Assembly: GCF_050942425.1 (NCBI RefSeq)
Contig: NZ_CP192063.1
Coordinates: 6,200,001-6,264,000, forward strand
Reading direction: 5' to 3'
DNA: 64,000 nucleotides
DNA from: Actinoallomurus sp050942425
GTDB lineage: Bacteria > Actinomycetota > Actinomycetes > Streptosporangiales > Streptosporangiaceae
Shown here: positions 51,626 to 60,074 of the stretch, piece after piece
Layout of the letters: every line of letters begins with the position of its first letter
Position numbering within the stretch: position 1 is the stretch's first letter
Notes under the pieces: generated by a model
Databases searched by the model: none
What the model was told of the DNA's origin: nothing
What the model saw: only the letters and a program-made list of their open reading frames with translations
Translations under genes and position numbers: made by a program

Positions 51626-53052
51626 TTTCCGCAGGGGTTGGCCACCAGGGCGACGTAGTTGGCGGGAGGCCCGTCCGTGTCCAGGCACAGGCCGCTGGTG
51701 AGGTTGGTGAGCTGCCCGGTGCCGGGGTTGTAGCGCCACTGCTGGCCGCTGTAGTTCCCGCACGGGTTCAGCACGGCGTTGACTCCTCTGGTGGGGGCTC
51801 CGGCCGTGTCGAGGCACAGGCTGCTGGGCGGGTTGACGAGGTGGTAGGTGGTCTGGTCGTAGCGCCAGCGCTGGCCGCTGTAGTTCCCGCAGTCACGGAC
51901 TTGCACGTGGACGCCGGGGCCCTGCGGTCCGTCGGTGTCGATGCACAGTCCGCTGGCGGTGTTGGTGATCGGGCCCCGGTCCAGAGGGGGCGATTGCGTG
52001 CTGGGCTGCGGGTCGGGTGCAGGCGTGGTGGCCGGCTGAGGGCTCGTGGGTGATGGCGAGGGTGTGGCGCTGGTGGCGGGCGAGGTCGCCGTCGTGGCCA
52101 GGCCCGTGTTTCCCGCTCCGGTATCTCCGTTGGACGCGGCCAGGGCCAGCGCGACCGCGCCCAGACCTGCGTACGGGGCGAGTCGCCGGGCAGCGTGAGA
52201 GTCGAACCGTGTAGTCAGCCGGCGGGTGCGAGGGTCCCCGTCCTGGGGTGGAGCGGACGGCGAACCGGTGAGCTCGGAGAGCAGTTGGGGAACGGCCGGT
52301 CGGACGGCGGGATCCTTGGCGAGGGCGCGGGCGACGAGTTGGCGAAGGTGTGGCTCAAGGCCGTCCAGGTCAGGCTCGGCGTGCTGGACCCGGCTGTTGA
52401 TCTCGGCGCCGCCGGCCCCGGCGAAGGCAGGACGGCCCGTGCCCGCATAGGCGACGACGGCGCCCCAGCAGAACACGTCGGCGGCCGGGAGCGGCCGGCC
52501 ACCGGCCAACAACTCGGGCGCGATGTAGCCGGGGGTGCCGATGACCGTCCCGGAACGCGTCAACTGCCCGGTGGCGTCCAGAGCGCGGGCGATACCGAAA
52601 TCGATGACCCGCGGACCGACCGGTGACAGCAGTACGTTGGAGGGTTTGAGGTCCCGGTGGATCAACCTGGCCTGGTGGATTGCGGTCAGGGCCGTCGCGA
52701 TACCGACCGCGAGCGCGTCGAGATCGGCTCCACGCAGCGGGCCGTCGGCGGACACCGCCTCTTGCACCGTCGGACCGTCGATGAAGTCGGTGGCCACCCA
52801 CAGCGGGTCCTGGTCGAGACCGGCGTCCAGGACCGGCGCCGTGCAGAACCGCCGCACCCGCCGCGCCGCCTCCACCTCCTGCCGGAACCGCTCGCGGAAC
52901 TCAGGCTCGCGCGCCAGTTCGGCGTTGATGACCTTCACCGCGACACGCCGTCCACCGCTGTCTTCGGCGAGCCACACCGTCCCCATTCCGCCGCGGCCCA
53001 GCCGGCGAACAACCCGATACCGCCCGATCATCTCGACCACGTCAAGAAGCAT
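51598..53052 (-). CDS. Ser/Thr protein kinase with C-terminal ricin-type lectin domain
   Basis: This is a 484-residue PASTA-less Hanks-type kinase. The nucleotide loop is LGRGGMGTVWLAED, the catalytic Lys is in VAVKVI, the HRDLKPSN loop and DFGIARA activation start are intact, and GTPGYIAPELL follows. A short hydrophobic patch (APYAGLGAVALALAAS, about 295) acts as a possible anchor and a Ser/Thr/Pro-rich linker follows. About 360 to the end is a three-fold ricin B lectin repeat (NYSGQRWRYD, NYSGQQWRYN, NYTGQRWHP; LCIDTDG, LCLDTAG, LCLDTDG). Extracellular carbohydrate sensing by the lectin is the natural idea. Met8 (53031) may be the true start. Confidence 0.88.
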   Translation of the reverse strand: MLLDVVEMIGRYRVVRRLGRGGMGTVWLAEDSGGRRVAVKVINAELAREPEFRERFRQEVEAARRVRRFCTAPVLDAGLDQDPLWVATDFIDGPTVQEAVSADGPLRGADLDALAVGIATALTAIHQARLIHRDLKPSNVLLSPVGPRVIDFGIARALDATGQLTRSGTVIGTPGYIAPELLAGGRPLPAADVFCWGAVVAYAGTGRPAFAGAGGAEINSRVQHAEPDLDGLEPHLRQLVARALAKDPAVRPAVPQLLSELTGSPSAPPQDGDPRTRRLTTRFDSHAARRLAPYAGLGAVALALAASNGDTGAGNTGLATTATSPATSATPSPSPTSPQPATTPAPDPQPSTQSPPLDRGPITNTASGLCIDTDGPQGPGVHVQVRDCGNYSGQRWRYDQTTYHLVNPPSSLCLDTAGAPTRGVNAVLNPCGNYSGQQWRYNPGTGQLTNLTSGLCLDTDGPPANYVALVANPCGNYTGQRWHP

Positions 53053-53237
53053 GACAGAAAAACACTCGTGTCTGACAGCTTCAATCCCTACCGCGACCGG
53101 ACGTCCGCCGGGTCATCACACGATGCCCGACGGGCCGCGTTCACCCCGGGGGCCGGCGCCCCTCGGACACGGCTCCGGAGACGGGCGATGCCGCCCCGGC
53201 TGCCGCAGCCGAGCGATCCCGTCATCGGATGATTAAA

Positions 53238-53259
53238 TAACGTACTGGTTCGTCCGTTA
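53238..53259 (+). promoter_or_regulatory. Inverted-repeat operator before the dehydroshikimate dehydratase gene
   Basis: TAACG (53238-53242) and CGTTA (53255-53259) form an inverted repeat in an AT-rich tract 20 bases before the gene. Read on the minus strand the right part contains ACTAACGGAC, like the ACTAGACGGAC repeats upstream of the PQQ and ThuA genes, suggesting one TetR regulon. Confidence 0.5.
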
Positions 53260-53279
53260 GTGAGGGGTGAGTCCTCGGC

Positions 53280-55112
53280 ATGCGCAGGTCCATCGCCACC
53301 GTGTCGCTCAGCGGCTCGCTGGCCGACAAGCTGACCGCCGTCGGCGCCGCCGGATTCGACGGTATCGAGATCTTCGAGAACGACCTGATCTCCAGCGAGA
53401 TGGCCCCGGAGGAGGTCCGGCGCCGCGCCGCCGACCTGGGGCTGGCCATCGAGTTGTATCAGCCGTTCCGGGACTTCGAAGCCGTCCCGCCGGGTCTCCT
53501 CGCCGACGCTCTGCGCCGGGCGGAGCACAAGCTCGACCTCATGGAGCGACTGGGCGTCACGCGGCTGCTCGTCTGCTCGAACGTCTCCCCCGCCGCGGTG
53601 GACGACGATGGTCTGGCCGCCGAACAGCTGCGGCTGCTCGCCGACCGGGCCGCCGACCGTGGGATCCGGATCGCCTACGAGGCGCTGGCGTGGGGGCGTC
53701 ACGTCAGCGACTACCTGCACGCCTGGCGCATCGTTCGAATGGCGGACCATCCGAATCTCGGACTGTGTCTGGACAGCTTTCACATTCTGGCCCGCGACGT
53801 CGACCCGTACGCCATCGAGACGATTCCCGGCGAGAAGATCTTCTTCCTGCAGCTCGCCGACGCCCCGTCCCTGCCGATGGACGTCCTGTACTGGAGCCGG
53901 CACTACCGCTGTTTCCCCGGGGAGGGCGACCTGGACGTGGCGGGGTTCCTCGCGCACGTACTGCGAACCGGCTACGAGGGGCCGCTCTCTCTGGAGGTGT
54001 TCAACGACATCTTCCGGCAGGCGGCCGCCATGCGCACCGCCCAGGACGCGATGCGTTCCCTCATCGCCTTGGAAGAGCAGGTCGGCACCTCCATCGGCGG
54101 CTCGTCCCGATCAGCGGCACCCGCGCCGGTGGCCCCGAGTGGATTCGCCTTCGCGGAACTGGCCACCCCGGGCCCTGGCCTGGTCAGCGGGCTGCTGAAG
54201 GCGCTGGGGTTCGTCCGTACGGGAACGCATCGCGGCAAGCCGGTGGAGCTCTGGGAGCAGGGCGAGGCGCGGATTCTGCTGAACAGCGGGAGTCCGGAGA
54301 GCGGGGACGGCCCCGTCCTGAACGCGATCGGGTTGGAGTCCCCCGATCCCGCCGCATCGGTCGAACGCGCGCAGGCACTTCTGTCGCCCGTTCTGCCGCG
54401 CCTGCGGGACCCGGACGACGCGCCGCTGGACGCCGTGGCCGCGCCGGACGGCACCGAGTTGTTCTTCTGCCGAACCGCGCGGCCGGACCACCCGAGCTGG
54501 ACCGACGACTTCTCGGAGGACGAGCGGGATCCCTCCGACGGAGCGGGCGAGATCACTCACATCGATCACGTCGCGCTCCCCCAGCCATGGCATCACTTCG
54601 ATGAGGCGTCCCTGTTCTACCGAAGCGTCCTGGGGCTGCGCCCCCATGAGAGCCTGGAACTGCCTGATCCGTACGGGTTGATGCGGAGTCGCGCGGTCTC
54701 CACCGACGACGGCCGGGTCCGGATCGCCCTCAATGTCGCCTACGTCGGCGCGCACGACGGCACGCCCGGTGTCGCCTGGCAGCATGTGGCGCTGGCCAGC
54801 CGGGACATCGTCGCCACCGCACGCAGGATCCGCACCGCGGGATTCACGCCTCTCGCGATTCCGGAGAACTACTATGACGATCTCGAGGCACGCCACGACC
54901 TCGGAGCGGAACGGCACGGACTGCTCCGGGAGCTCAACCTGCTCTACGACAAGGACGAGCACGGCGAGTTCGTGCACTTCTACACCGGCACCACCGGCCG
55001 CGTGTTCTTCGAAATCGTCCAGCGCCTGGACGACTACCGGGGCTACGGTGCGGTCAACGCACCTGTCCGGCTGGCCGCCCAGCACGCTCGGTCCCACCGC
55101 CGCTCGAGCTGA
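53280..55112 (+). CDS. 3-Dehydroshikimate dehydratase / VOC dioxygenase-like fusion (QuiC1 type)
   Basis: This is a 610-residue bifunctional protein. The N-terminal TIM barrel (sugar phosphate isomerase/epimerase fold, about 1-265) has metal ligands in IAYEALAWGRHV, LCLDSFHIL, FLQLADAP and LSLEVFND, matching bacterial 3-dehydroshikimate dehydratases that make protocatechuate. The C-terminal half (about 330-600) is a hydroxyphenylpyruvate dioxygenase-like VOC pair with the His-His-Glu sites HIDHVALPQ, WQHVALASRD and FFEIVQRLDDY. It is probably regulated by the TetR gene 104 bases downstream. No protocatechuate ring-cleavage genes are in the window. Confidence 0.87.
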   Translation: MRRSIATVSLSGSLADKLTAVGAAGFDGIEIFENDLISSEMAPEEVRRRAADLGLAIELYQPFRDFEAVPPGLLADALRRAEHKLDLMERLGVTRLLVCSNVSPAAVDDDGLAAEQLRLLADRAADRGIRIAYEALAWGRHVSDYLHAWRIVRMADHPNLGLCLDSFHILARDVDPYAIETIPGEKIFFLQLADAPSLPMDVLYWSRHYRCFPGEGDLDVAGFLAHVLRTGYEGPLSLEVFNDIFRQAAAMRTAQDAMRSLIALEEQVGTSIGGSSRSAAPAPVAPSGFAFAELATPGPGLVSGLLKALGFVRTGTHRGKPVELWEQGEARILLNSGSPESGDGPVLNAIGLESPDPAASVERAQALLSPVLPRLRDPDDAPLDAVAAPDGTELFFCRTARPDHPSWTDDFSEDERDPSDGAGEITHIDHVALPQPWHHFDEASLFYRSVLGLRPHESLELPDPYGLMRSRAVSTDDGRVRIALNVAYVGAHDGTPGVAWQHVALASRDIVATARRIRTAGFTPLAIPENYYDDLEARHDLGAERHGLLRELNLLYDKDEHGEFVHFYTGTTGRVFFEIVQRLDDYRGYGAVNAPVRLAAQHARSHRRSS

Positions 55113-55215
55113 ACCCGGCGGAGGTGCGGGCGCCGACGACGTTGGTCAGCGACGAGACGCCGCCCCCAGCCGCCATAGGATGGTCTTCCACCGGTAGCCG
55201 CCTCCGTGGAGTCAC

Positions 55216-55893
55216 ATGTCATCGCAGCCCGCCACTCCCGCCTCCGGTGAGCGCCAGCGTGACGCCGACCGCACGCGTGCCGAGATCCTCGACGTCGCGC
55301 AGCGAGAGTTCGCCCGGCATGGGTATGCCGGCGCACGGGTGGATGACATGGCGGCGCTCATGCGCACGACCAAGCGGATGATCTACTACTACTTCGGGGG
55401 CAAGGAGCAGCTGTACGTAGCGGTTCTGGAGAAGGCGTACAGCGAGGTCCGGAGGCTGGAGTCGACCATCGACGTCCAGCACCTCGCGCCGGTGGAGGCG
55501 ATCCGCACGCTGGCCGAGCTGACATTCGACCACCATGAGGCGCACCAGGACTTCATCAAGCTCGTCAGCATCGAGAACATCCACCAGGCCGAGCACCTGC
55601 GCAAGTCTGACGTTCTGGTGAACCTCGGCGCCCCGGCGGTCGAGCTGATCTCCCAGATCCTCGACGCCGGTCGCGCCGACGGCGACTTCGTCGTGGACGT
55701 GGACGCCATCGACGTCCACATGATGATCAGCTCGTTCTGCTTCTTCCGCATCGCCAACCAGCACACGTTCGCCGCGTTGTTCGGACGGGATATGACCGCT
55801 CCGGAGCACCGGTCCCGGCACCGCGAGATGATCGGTGAGATGGTCGTCGCCTACCTGACCGGCGCGGAGCACAGGACTCCGCGCCAGGACTGA
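55216..55893 (+). CDS. TetR-family regulator
   Basis: This is a 225-residue regulator. The N-terminal HTH (RTRAEILDVAQREFARHGYAGARVDDMAALMRTTKRMIYYYFGGKEQLYVAVLEKAY) and the C-terminal ligand domain with ELTFDHHEAHQDFIKLVSIENIHQAEHL are typical of the TetR_C subgroup seen with catabolic operons. It follows the dehydratase and precedes the convergent PQQ dehydrogenase, so it is the probable ligand-responsive controller of both. Confidence 0.88.
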   Translation: MSSQPATPASGERQRDADRTRAEILDVAQREFARHGYAGARVDDMAALMRTTKRMIYYYFGGKEQLYVAVLEKAYSEVRRLESTIDVQHLAPVEAIRTLAELTFDHHEAHQDFIKLVSIENIHQAEHLRKSDVLVNLGAPAVELISQILDAGRADGDFVVDVDAIDVHMMISSFCFFRIANQHTFAALFGRDMTAPEHRSRHREMIGEMVVAYLTGAEHRTPRQD

Positions 55894-55925
55894 CGACCCC
55901 GGTCACCGTACGACGATGGCCCCGG

Positions 55926-58073
55926 TCACCGCACGACGATCTTGCCGGTGTTCTGGGGGAAGACCGGGTCGTTGTAGAAGTACTCTCCCGGCTCGTTGAA
56001 GGTGTGGGTGGCGGACGTGCCAGGTGCCAGCCGGCCGGTGTTGAACTCGTGGTCGAAGAACGACGCGGCCCCGTGGCTGTGGGCATTGTCCGCGGGGTTG
56101 GCGAAGGTCACCGTCGTTCCCACCGTGATGGACAGGTTCTGTGGGGACATGGCGTTCTGCGCGACGATGTTCTCCTCGGTGCCCGGAGACTGGGTGGAGC
56201 CGTTCCACACCCGGCCGAGCGTGATCGTCGTACCGGCGACCGGGACGCTGCGGATCTGATTTCGCTTCGACGGGGGCGTCGGAGCGGCGGCCTGCGGGAC
56301 CCGGCCGCCGAGTTTGAACGCCCACAGGTGGTCGCCCTTTGGGATGTCCGGGTACGGGAGACCGTTCCCGCCGGCGAAGACGGCGATGTACTGCTCTCCG
56401 TCGAGCTCGTAGGAGATCGGGCTGGTGTGCACCCCGGCACCGGTCTGCCACCGCCATAGGACGCGGCCGTCGGTGTCGTCCATGGCGACCAGGACTCCGT
56501 CGGGGCCGCCTTGGAACATGACCCGGCCGGCGGTCGTGAGGATCCCGTTGCCGTGGGCAAGGGACCAGTCGCCCTCCTTGCGCCACACCGGCTTGTTGGT
56601 GTGGGGATCGACCGCGACGATCCCGCCGGAGAAGTACTCCCCGTAGGGCCGTGCGGTGTTGACCCGGCCGCCGTTGGTGTTGGAGTACGAGGAGTTGATC
56701 AAGCCGTATCCGACGTACAGGTGGCCGGTGTGGGGGCTGAAGGAGATGTGCGCCCAATCCGCGCCGCCGCCCGCACCGGGGTACAGGATCGTCGCGTCGT
56801 CCCAGAACGGGGTGAAGATCCCTCCCGACGGGTAGTACGGCACCGGTCGCGTGGTGTCGTGGAAGCTCGGCGCCTGGTGCACGAACGGTTCCCCGCCGGG
56901 GAACGGCTGCGTCGGCCAGGTCTTCTGGCGCGGTTCCTGGGGAACCGGCCGTTCCTCCATGCCGTGGACGGGTTCGCCGGTGGCGCGGTCGAGGATGTAG
57001 TACATGCAGACCTTGCTGCCGTAGACGACCACCTTGCGTTTCCTGCCGCGGATCTTCAGGTCGAGCAGGACGGGGGCCATGACGTTGTCGTAGTCCCAGA
57101 TGTCGTGGTGGACCGACTGGAAGTGCCAGCGCCGCTTCCCGGTCTTCGCGTCGATGGCCAGCAGACAGTTCGCGAAGAGGTTCGTGCCGCCGCGGGTCGA
57201 GCCGTTCGTGCGCGGGTACGGATTGCCGAACGCCCAGTAGACCAGGCCCAGCTCCGGGTCGATGGCGGGATGCATCCACGTCACGGCCCCGCCGGTCTTC
57301 CAGGAGTCGCCCTCCCAGGTGTCGTGGCCGTACTCGCCGGGTCCGGGCGCGCCCCAGAACGTCCAGGCGACTTCGCCGGTCGCGGCGTGCAGCGCGTAGG
57401 CGCGGCCGCGTGCGCCGATCGTGCTGCCCTGCATGCCGACGTAGATCAGGCCGTCCCAGTACACGACGGCGCCGGCGAGAGTGCCGACGCTGCCGCCGCA
57501 CTGCCCGTTCTGCGGGTCGCATCCGCCGTTGTCGCCGGTGCCTTCGTCGTCGGTCAGCAGTTGCTTCTGCCAGACCACCGCGCCGGTCTCCTGATCGAGG
57601 GCGTAGACGATGTTCGCCCCCGAGGTGGTGAAGACCTTGCCCTCGGCCACCGCCACGCCGCGCATGTTGGTCTGCCGATCGCCGACGTTGGTCCTCCACT
57701 TGATGGCTCCGGTCCGCCCGTCGACGGCGAAGACGTTCTGCTGGGTCGTCTGGACGTACAGCACGCCGTCCTGCGCGACGATCGTGCTCTGCTGCGGAGC
57801 GCTGGTGCTGCCGCCCTCCAGGTTGACATGCCAGGCGCCGCCCAGCCGCGGGACGTTCGTGCGGTTGATCTGCCGAAGAGCGGAGTGGTTCTGGTTGCCC
57901 AGGTCGCCTCCGACCTTCGGGTAGTCGGTTCCCGCGGCCCCCAGCCCGGCCGGCTGACGGGGGATCACCGGGATTTCCGCGTCGGCGGGCCTCGCCGGGC
58001 CGGTGAGGGCGAGGGCGCCTCCCATGCCGACCGCGCCGGTCAAGAAGTTTCGTCGACCCACAGGGGCTGTCAT
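55926..58073 (-). CDS. Tat-exported PQQ-dependent dehydrogenase with cupredoxin-like tail
   Basis: This is a 715-residue exported protein. A twin-arginine signal (VGRRNFLTGAVGMGGALALTGPARPADA) leads into an eight-bladed beta-propeller of PQQ-enzyme repeats (GRTGAIKWRTNVGD, QETGAVVWQKQL, AATGEVAWTFWG, AKTGKRRWHF, DDTDGRVLWRWQTG and others, about 60-600). About 610-715 is a cupredoxin-like domain (VGTTVTFANPADNAHSHGAASFFDHEFNTGRLAPGTSATHTFNEPGEYFYNDPVFPQNTGKIVV). In true cupredoxins the final loop carries Cys, His and Met; here it reads NDPVFPQN, so the type 1 copper site is missing. The neighbouring dehydratase suggests quinate or another polyol as substrate. Bacterial PQQ dehydrogenases pass electrons to a quinone or cytochrome. 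Confidence 0.88.
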   Translation of the reverse strand: MTAPVGRRNFLTGAVGMGGALALTGPARPADAEIPVIPRQPAGLGAAGTDYPKVGGDLGNQNHSALRQINRTNVPRLGGAWHVNLEGGSTSAPQQSTIVAQDGVLYVQTTQQNVFAVDGRTGAIKWRTNVGDRQTNMRGVAVAEGKVFTTSGANIVYALDQETGAVVWQKQLLTDDEGTGDNGGCDPQNGQCGGSVGTLAGAVVYWDGLIYVGMQGSTIGARGRAYALHAATGEVAWTFWGAPGPGEYGHDTWEGDSWKTGGAVTWMHPAIDPELGLVYWAFGNPYPRTNGSTRGGTNLFANCLLAIDAKTGKRRWHFQSVHHDIWDYDNVMAPVLLDLKIRGRKRKVVVYGSKVCMYYILDRATGEPVHGMEERPVPQEPRQKTWPTQPFPGGEPFVHQAPSFHDTTRPVPYYPSGGIFTPFWDDATILYPGAGGGADWAHISFSPHTGHLYVGYGLINSSYSNTNGGRVNTARPYGEYFSGGIVAVDPHTNKPVWRKEGDWSLAHGNGILTTAGRVMFQGGPDGVLVAMDDTDGRVLWRWQTGAGVHTSPISYELDGEQYIAVFAGGNGLPYPDIPKGDHLWAFKLGGRVPQAAAPTPPSKRNQIRSVPVAGTTITLGRVWNGSTQSPGTEENIVAQNAMSPQNLSITVGTTVTFANPADNAHSHGAASFFDHEFNTGRLAPGTSATHTFNEPGEYFYNDPVFPQNTGKIVVR

Positions 58074-58115
58074 GGCGGCTCCTGTCCGCAGAGAACTTGA
58101 TCAGTCCAGCATCCT

Positions 58116-58133
58116 GGACCACTAGACGGATCA
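58116..58133. repeat. Operator-like direct repeat, copy 1
   Basis: GGACCACTAGACGGATCA upstream of the PQQ dehydrogenase gene is identical at 17 of 18 positions to the copy at 58277-58294. It runs into the palindrome GGATCA-GT-TGATCC (58128-58141). It is probably a TetR site. Confidence 0.6.
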
Positions 58134-58276
58134 GTTGATCCGCTGAATGGACGACACCGTAGGTTGCGACTTCACGGGGCGCAAGACCTTGCCCCGAAGT
58201 GACCTGCTAATAACGGCAAGGTATTGCCGACGATCAAAGCGCGTGAGATCGTCATCTGGCTCATAGCGGACCCAGA

Positions 58277-58294
58277 GGACCACTAGACGGACCA
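58277..58294. repeat. Operator-like direct repeat, copy 2
   Basis: GGACCACTAGACGGACCA lies 29 bases before the ThuA gene start. The same motif precedes the divergent PQQ gene, and a related ACTAACGGAC lies before the dehydratase gene, so the three promoters may share one regulator. Confidence 0.6.
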
Positions 58295-58322
58295 CCGTTA
58301 TGAGCTGGAAGGAATCACCGCG

Positions 58323-59312
58323 ATGAGGAGACCGTCTTCGCATCTGACCACCGCGCTGCTGGCGAGCCTCAGCACCGCGATCGTCGTGGTCGCGGCCATG
58401 CTCGGCGCCGGCGTCACCGCCTCGGCGAGCGGACGATCCGAGGCCGCCCCGAACCGAGGGGCCCAGGAACTCGGCGACCCGGACTACGGGGTCTGCCGAG
58501 GACCCGACCCGCGCTGCTATCACGGCTGGGGCAACTTCGACGCGTCCAAGGGCTACCGAGTGCTGCTCTACACACGCACCGCCGGGCCACGTCACGCCGA
58601 CCTCGGCCCCGCCCTCGGCTCCGGGTTGAATCCCGCGCTGACCGATGCCAACGTGGTGCAGAACGCCATGATCAGGCTCGGCAAGGAGAACGGGTTCGCC
58701 GTCGACTGGACCGAGGACCCCGCGCAGCTCGCCACTCCGTCGCAGCTGTTCAGGTACAACGCGGTGATCTTCTTCAGCACCTCGCGCGACAACCTGGACC
58801 TGCCGGCCCAGACGTCGTTGCGCCAGTACATGCGCGGCGGCGGTGGCTTCGTCGGAATCCACAACGCCTTCGGCACCGAGTACAACTGGCCCTACTACGA
58901 AGGACTCCTCGGCGGCGCCAACTTCTACGACCATGGCCCCGAGCAGGCCGGCACGGTCCGTACCCTCGACCGGACGGACACCTCCACCAAGGACCTGCCT
59001 GCCACGTGGAACTTCACCGATGAGTGGTACAACCTGGTCCCCTTTCCCTCCAACGTGCGCTTCCTGGCGACGGTGGAGGAGCGTTCACTCGTCAAGGGTG
59101 TGACCGGATCCATGGGCCACCCTGGCCACGGGACGTTCCACCCCGTCGCGTGGTGCCAGTACTACGACGGCGGACGTTCCTGGGTGACCACCCTGGGACA
59201 CGACGCCCGGGACTTCACCGACGACTCCGCGTTCCCCGGAGCCGCGGAGTTCCAGAAGCTGATCGTCGGGGGTATCCAGTCCGCCATGGGCATGAAGCCG
59301 TTCTGCGGTTGA
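58323..59312 (+). CDS. Secreted ThuA-domain protein
   Basis: This is a 329-residue exported protein. A long signal peptide (MRRPSSHLTTALLASLSTAIVVVAAMLGAGVTASA) precedes a ThuA-like class I glutamine amidotransferase fold (YRVLLYTRTAGPRHADLG; YNAVIFFSTSRDNLDLPAQTSLRQYMRGGGGFVGIHNAFGTEYNWPYYEGLLGGANFYDH; HPVAWCQYYDGGRSWVTTLGHDARDF). ThuA proteins are implicated in disaccharide and 3-keto-sugar catabolism; catalysis is not settled. GGAAGGA precedes the ATG at 58323. It is divergent from the PQQ gene, sharing the same repeats. Confidence 0.85.
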   Translation: MRRPSSHLTTALLASLSTAIVVVAAMLGAGVTASASGRSEAAPNRGAQELGDPDYGVCRGPDPRCYHGWGNFDASKGYRVLLYTRTAGPRHADLGPALGSGLNPALTDANVVQNAMIRLGKENGFAVDWTEDPAQLATPSQLFRYNAVIFFSTSRDNLDLPAQTSLRQYMRGGGGFVGIHNAFGTEYNWPYYEGLLGGANFYDHGPEQAGTVRTLDRTDTSTKDLPATWNFTDEWYNLVPFPSNVRFLATVEERSLVKGVTGSMGHPGHGTFHPVAWCQYYDGGRSWVTTLGHDARDFTDDSAFPGAAEFQKLIVGGIQSAMGMKPFCG

Positions 59313-59321
59313 GGCGACGGT

Positions 59322-59356
59322 GATGCCGTGGCCTGCCGGTGGCGGGCCGCGGCATC
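59322..59356. terminator. Bidirectional terminator between ThuA and livF
   Basis: GATGCCGTGGCC (59322-59333) and GGCCGCGGCATC (59345-59356) pair over 12 bases with one T-G wobble, in the convergent gap of 48 bases. Confidence 0.65.
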
Positions 59357-59360
59357 GTCG

Positions 59361-60074
59361 TCACAGGCCGAGGTAGATGCGCCGCACGCGCACGTCCTTT
59401 CGGAGTTCGTCCGAACGACCGGTCATGGCGACCTCTCCGTTCTCCATGACCAGGCAGTCGGCGGCGACCTCGAAGGTGAGCTTGGCGTTCTGCTCGACGA
59501 GCAGCAGGCTGAGTCCCTGTTCGCGGAGGCCCAGCAGCACGCGCAGGATGTCGTCCACCAGTTTCGGCGACAACCCCATGGAGGGCTCGTCGAGGAGCAG
59601 CAGCCGCGGGCGCGACATCAGCGCTCTGCCGATCGCCAGCATCTGCTGCTGGCCGCCGGACAAGGCCCCCGCCAGCCGCCCGCGCATCTCGCCGAGCACC
59701 GGGAACGTCTCGTAGACCTCGCCGAGGGTCTTGCGTGTCCGACCTTTCCATGGTTCGGTGTACGCGCCAAGGAGCAGGTTCTTCTCCACGGTCAGGCCGC
59801 CGAAGACATGGCGTCCTTCGGGGACGTAGCCGATCCCGTGCCGGACCATGTCCCGGGCCCTGGCCCTGGACAGGTCCTTGCCGTCGAACCTGATCGAGCC
59901 GGAACTCCGGGGCACCAACCCCATGAGAGCCCGCAGACTGGACGTCTTGCCCGCGCCGTTGGCGCCGATGACGCCCACCGACTGCCCGGCGGCGACCGTG
60001 AAGCCGATCGACCGGACGGCGCAGACCCCTCCGTAATGCACGGACAGGTTCTCGACGGACAGCTCACCGCTCAT
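59361..60074 (-). CDS. livF: Branched-chain/aromatic acid ABC transporter ATPase LivF
   Basis: This is a 237-residue ATPase. Walker A is GVIGANGAGKTSSLRALMGL, the signature ALSGGQQQMLAIGRAL, Walker B LLLLDEPSMGLSPKLVDDIL and the switch LLVEQNAKLTFEV. The GYVPEGRHVFGGLTVEKNLLLGAY motif is diagnostic for LivF. Its ATG overlaps the LivMG fusion stop by four bases. It is last in the operon livK-livH-livMG-livF. Confidence 0.93.
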   Translation of the reverse strand: MSGELSVENLSVHYGGVCAVRSIGFTVAAGQSVGVIGANGAGKTSSLRALMGLVPRSSGSIRFDGKDLSRARARDMVRHGIGYVPEGRHVFGGLTVEKNLLLGAYTEPWKGRTRKTLGEVYETFPVLGEMRGRLAGALSGGQQQMLAIGRALMSRPRLLLLDEPSMGLSPKLVDDILRVLLGLREQGLSLLLVEQNAKLTFEVAADCLVMENGEVAMTGRSDELRKDVRVRRIYLGL

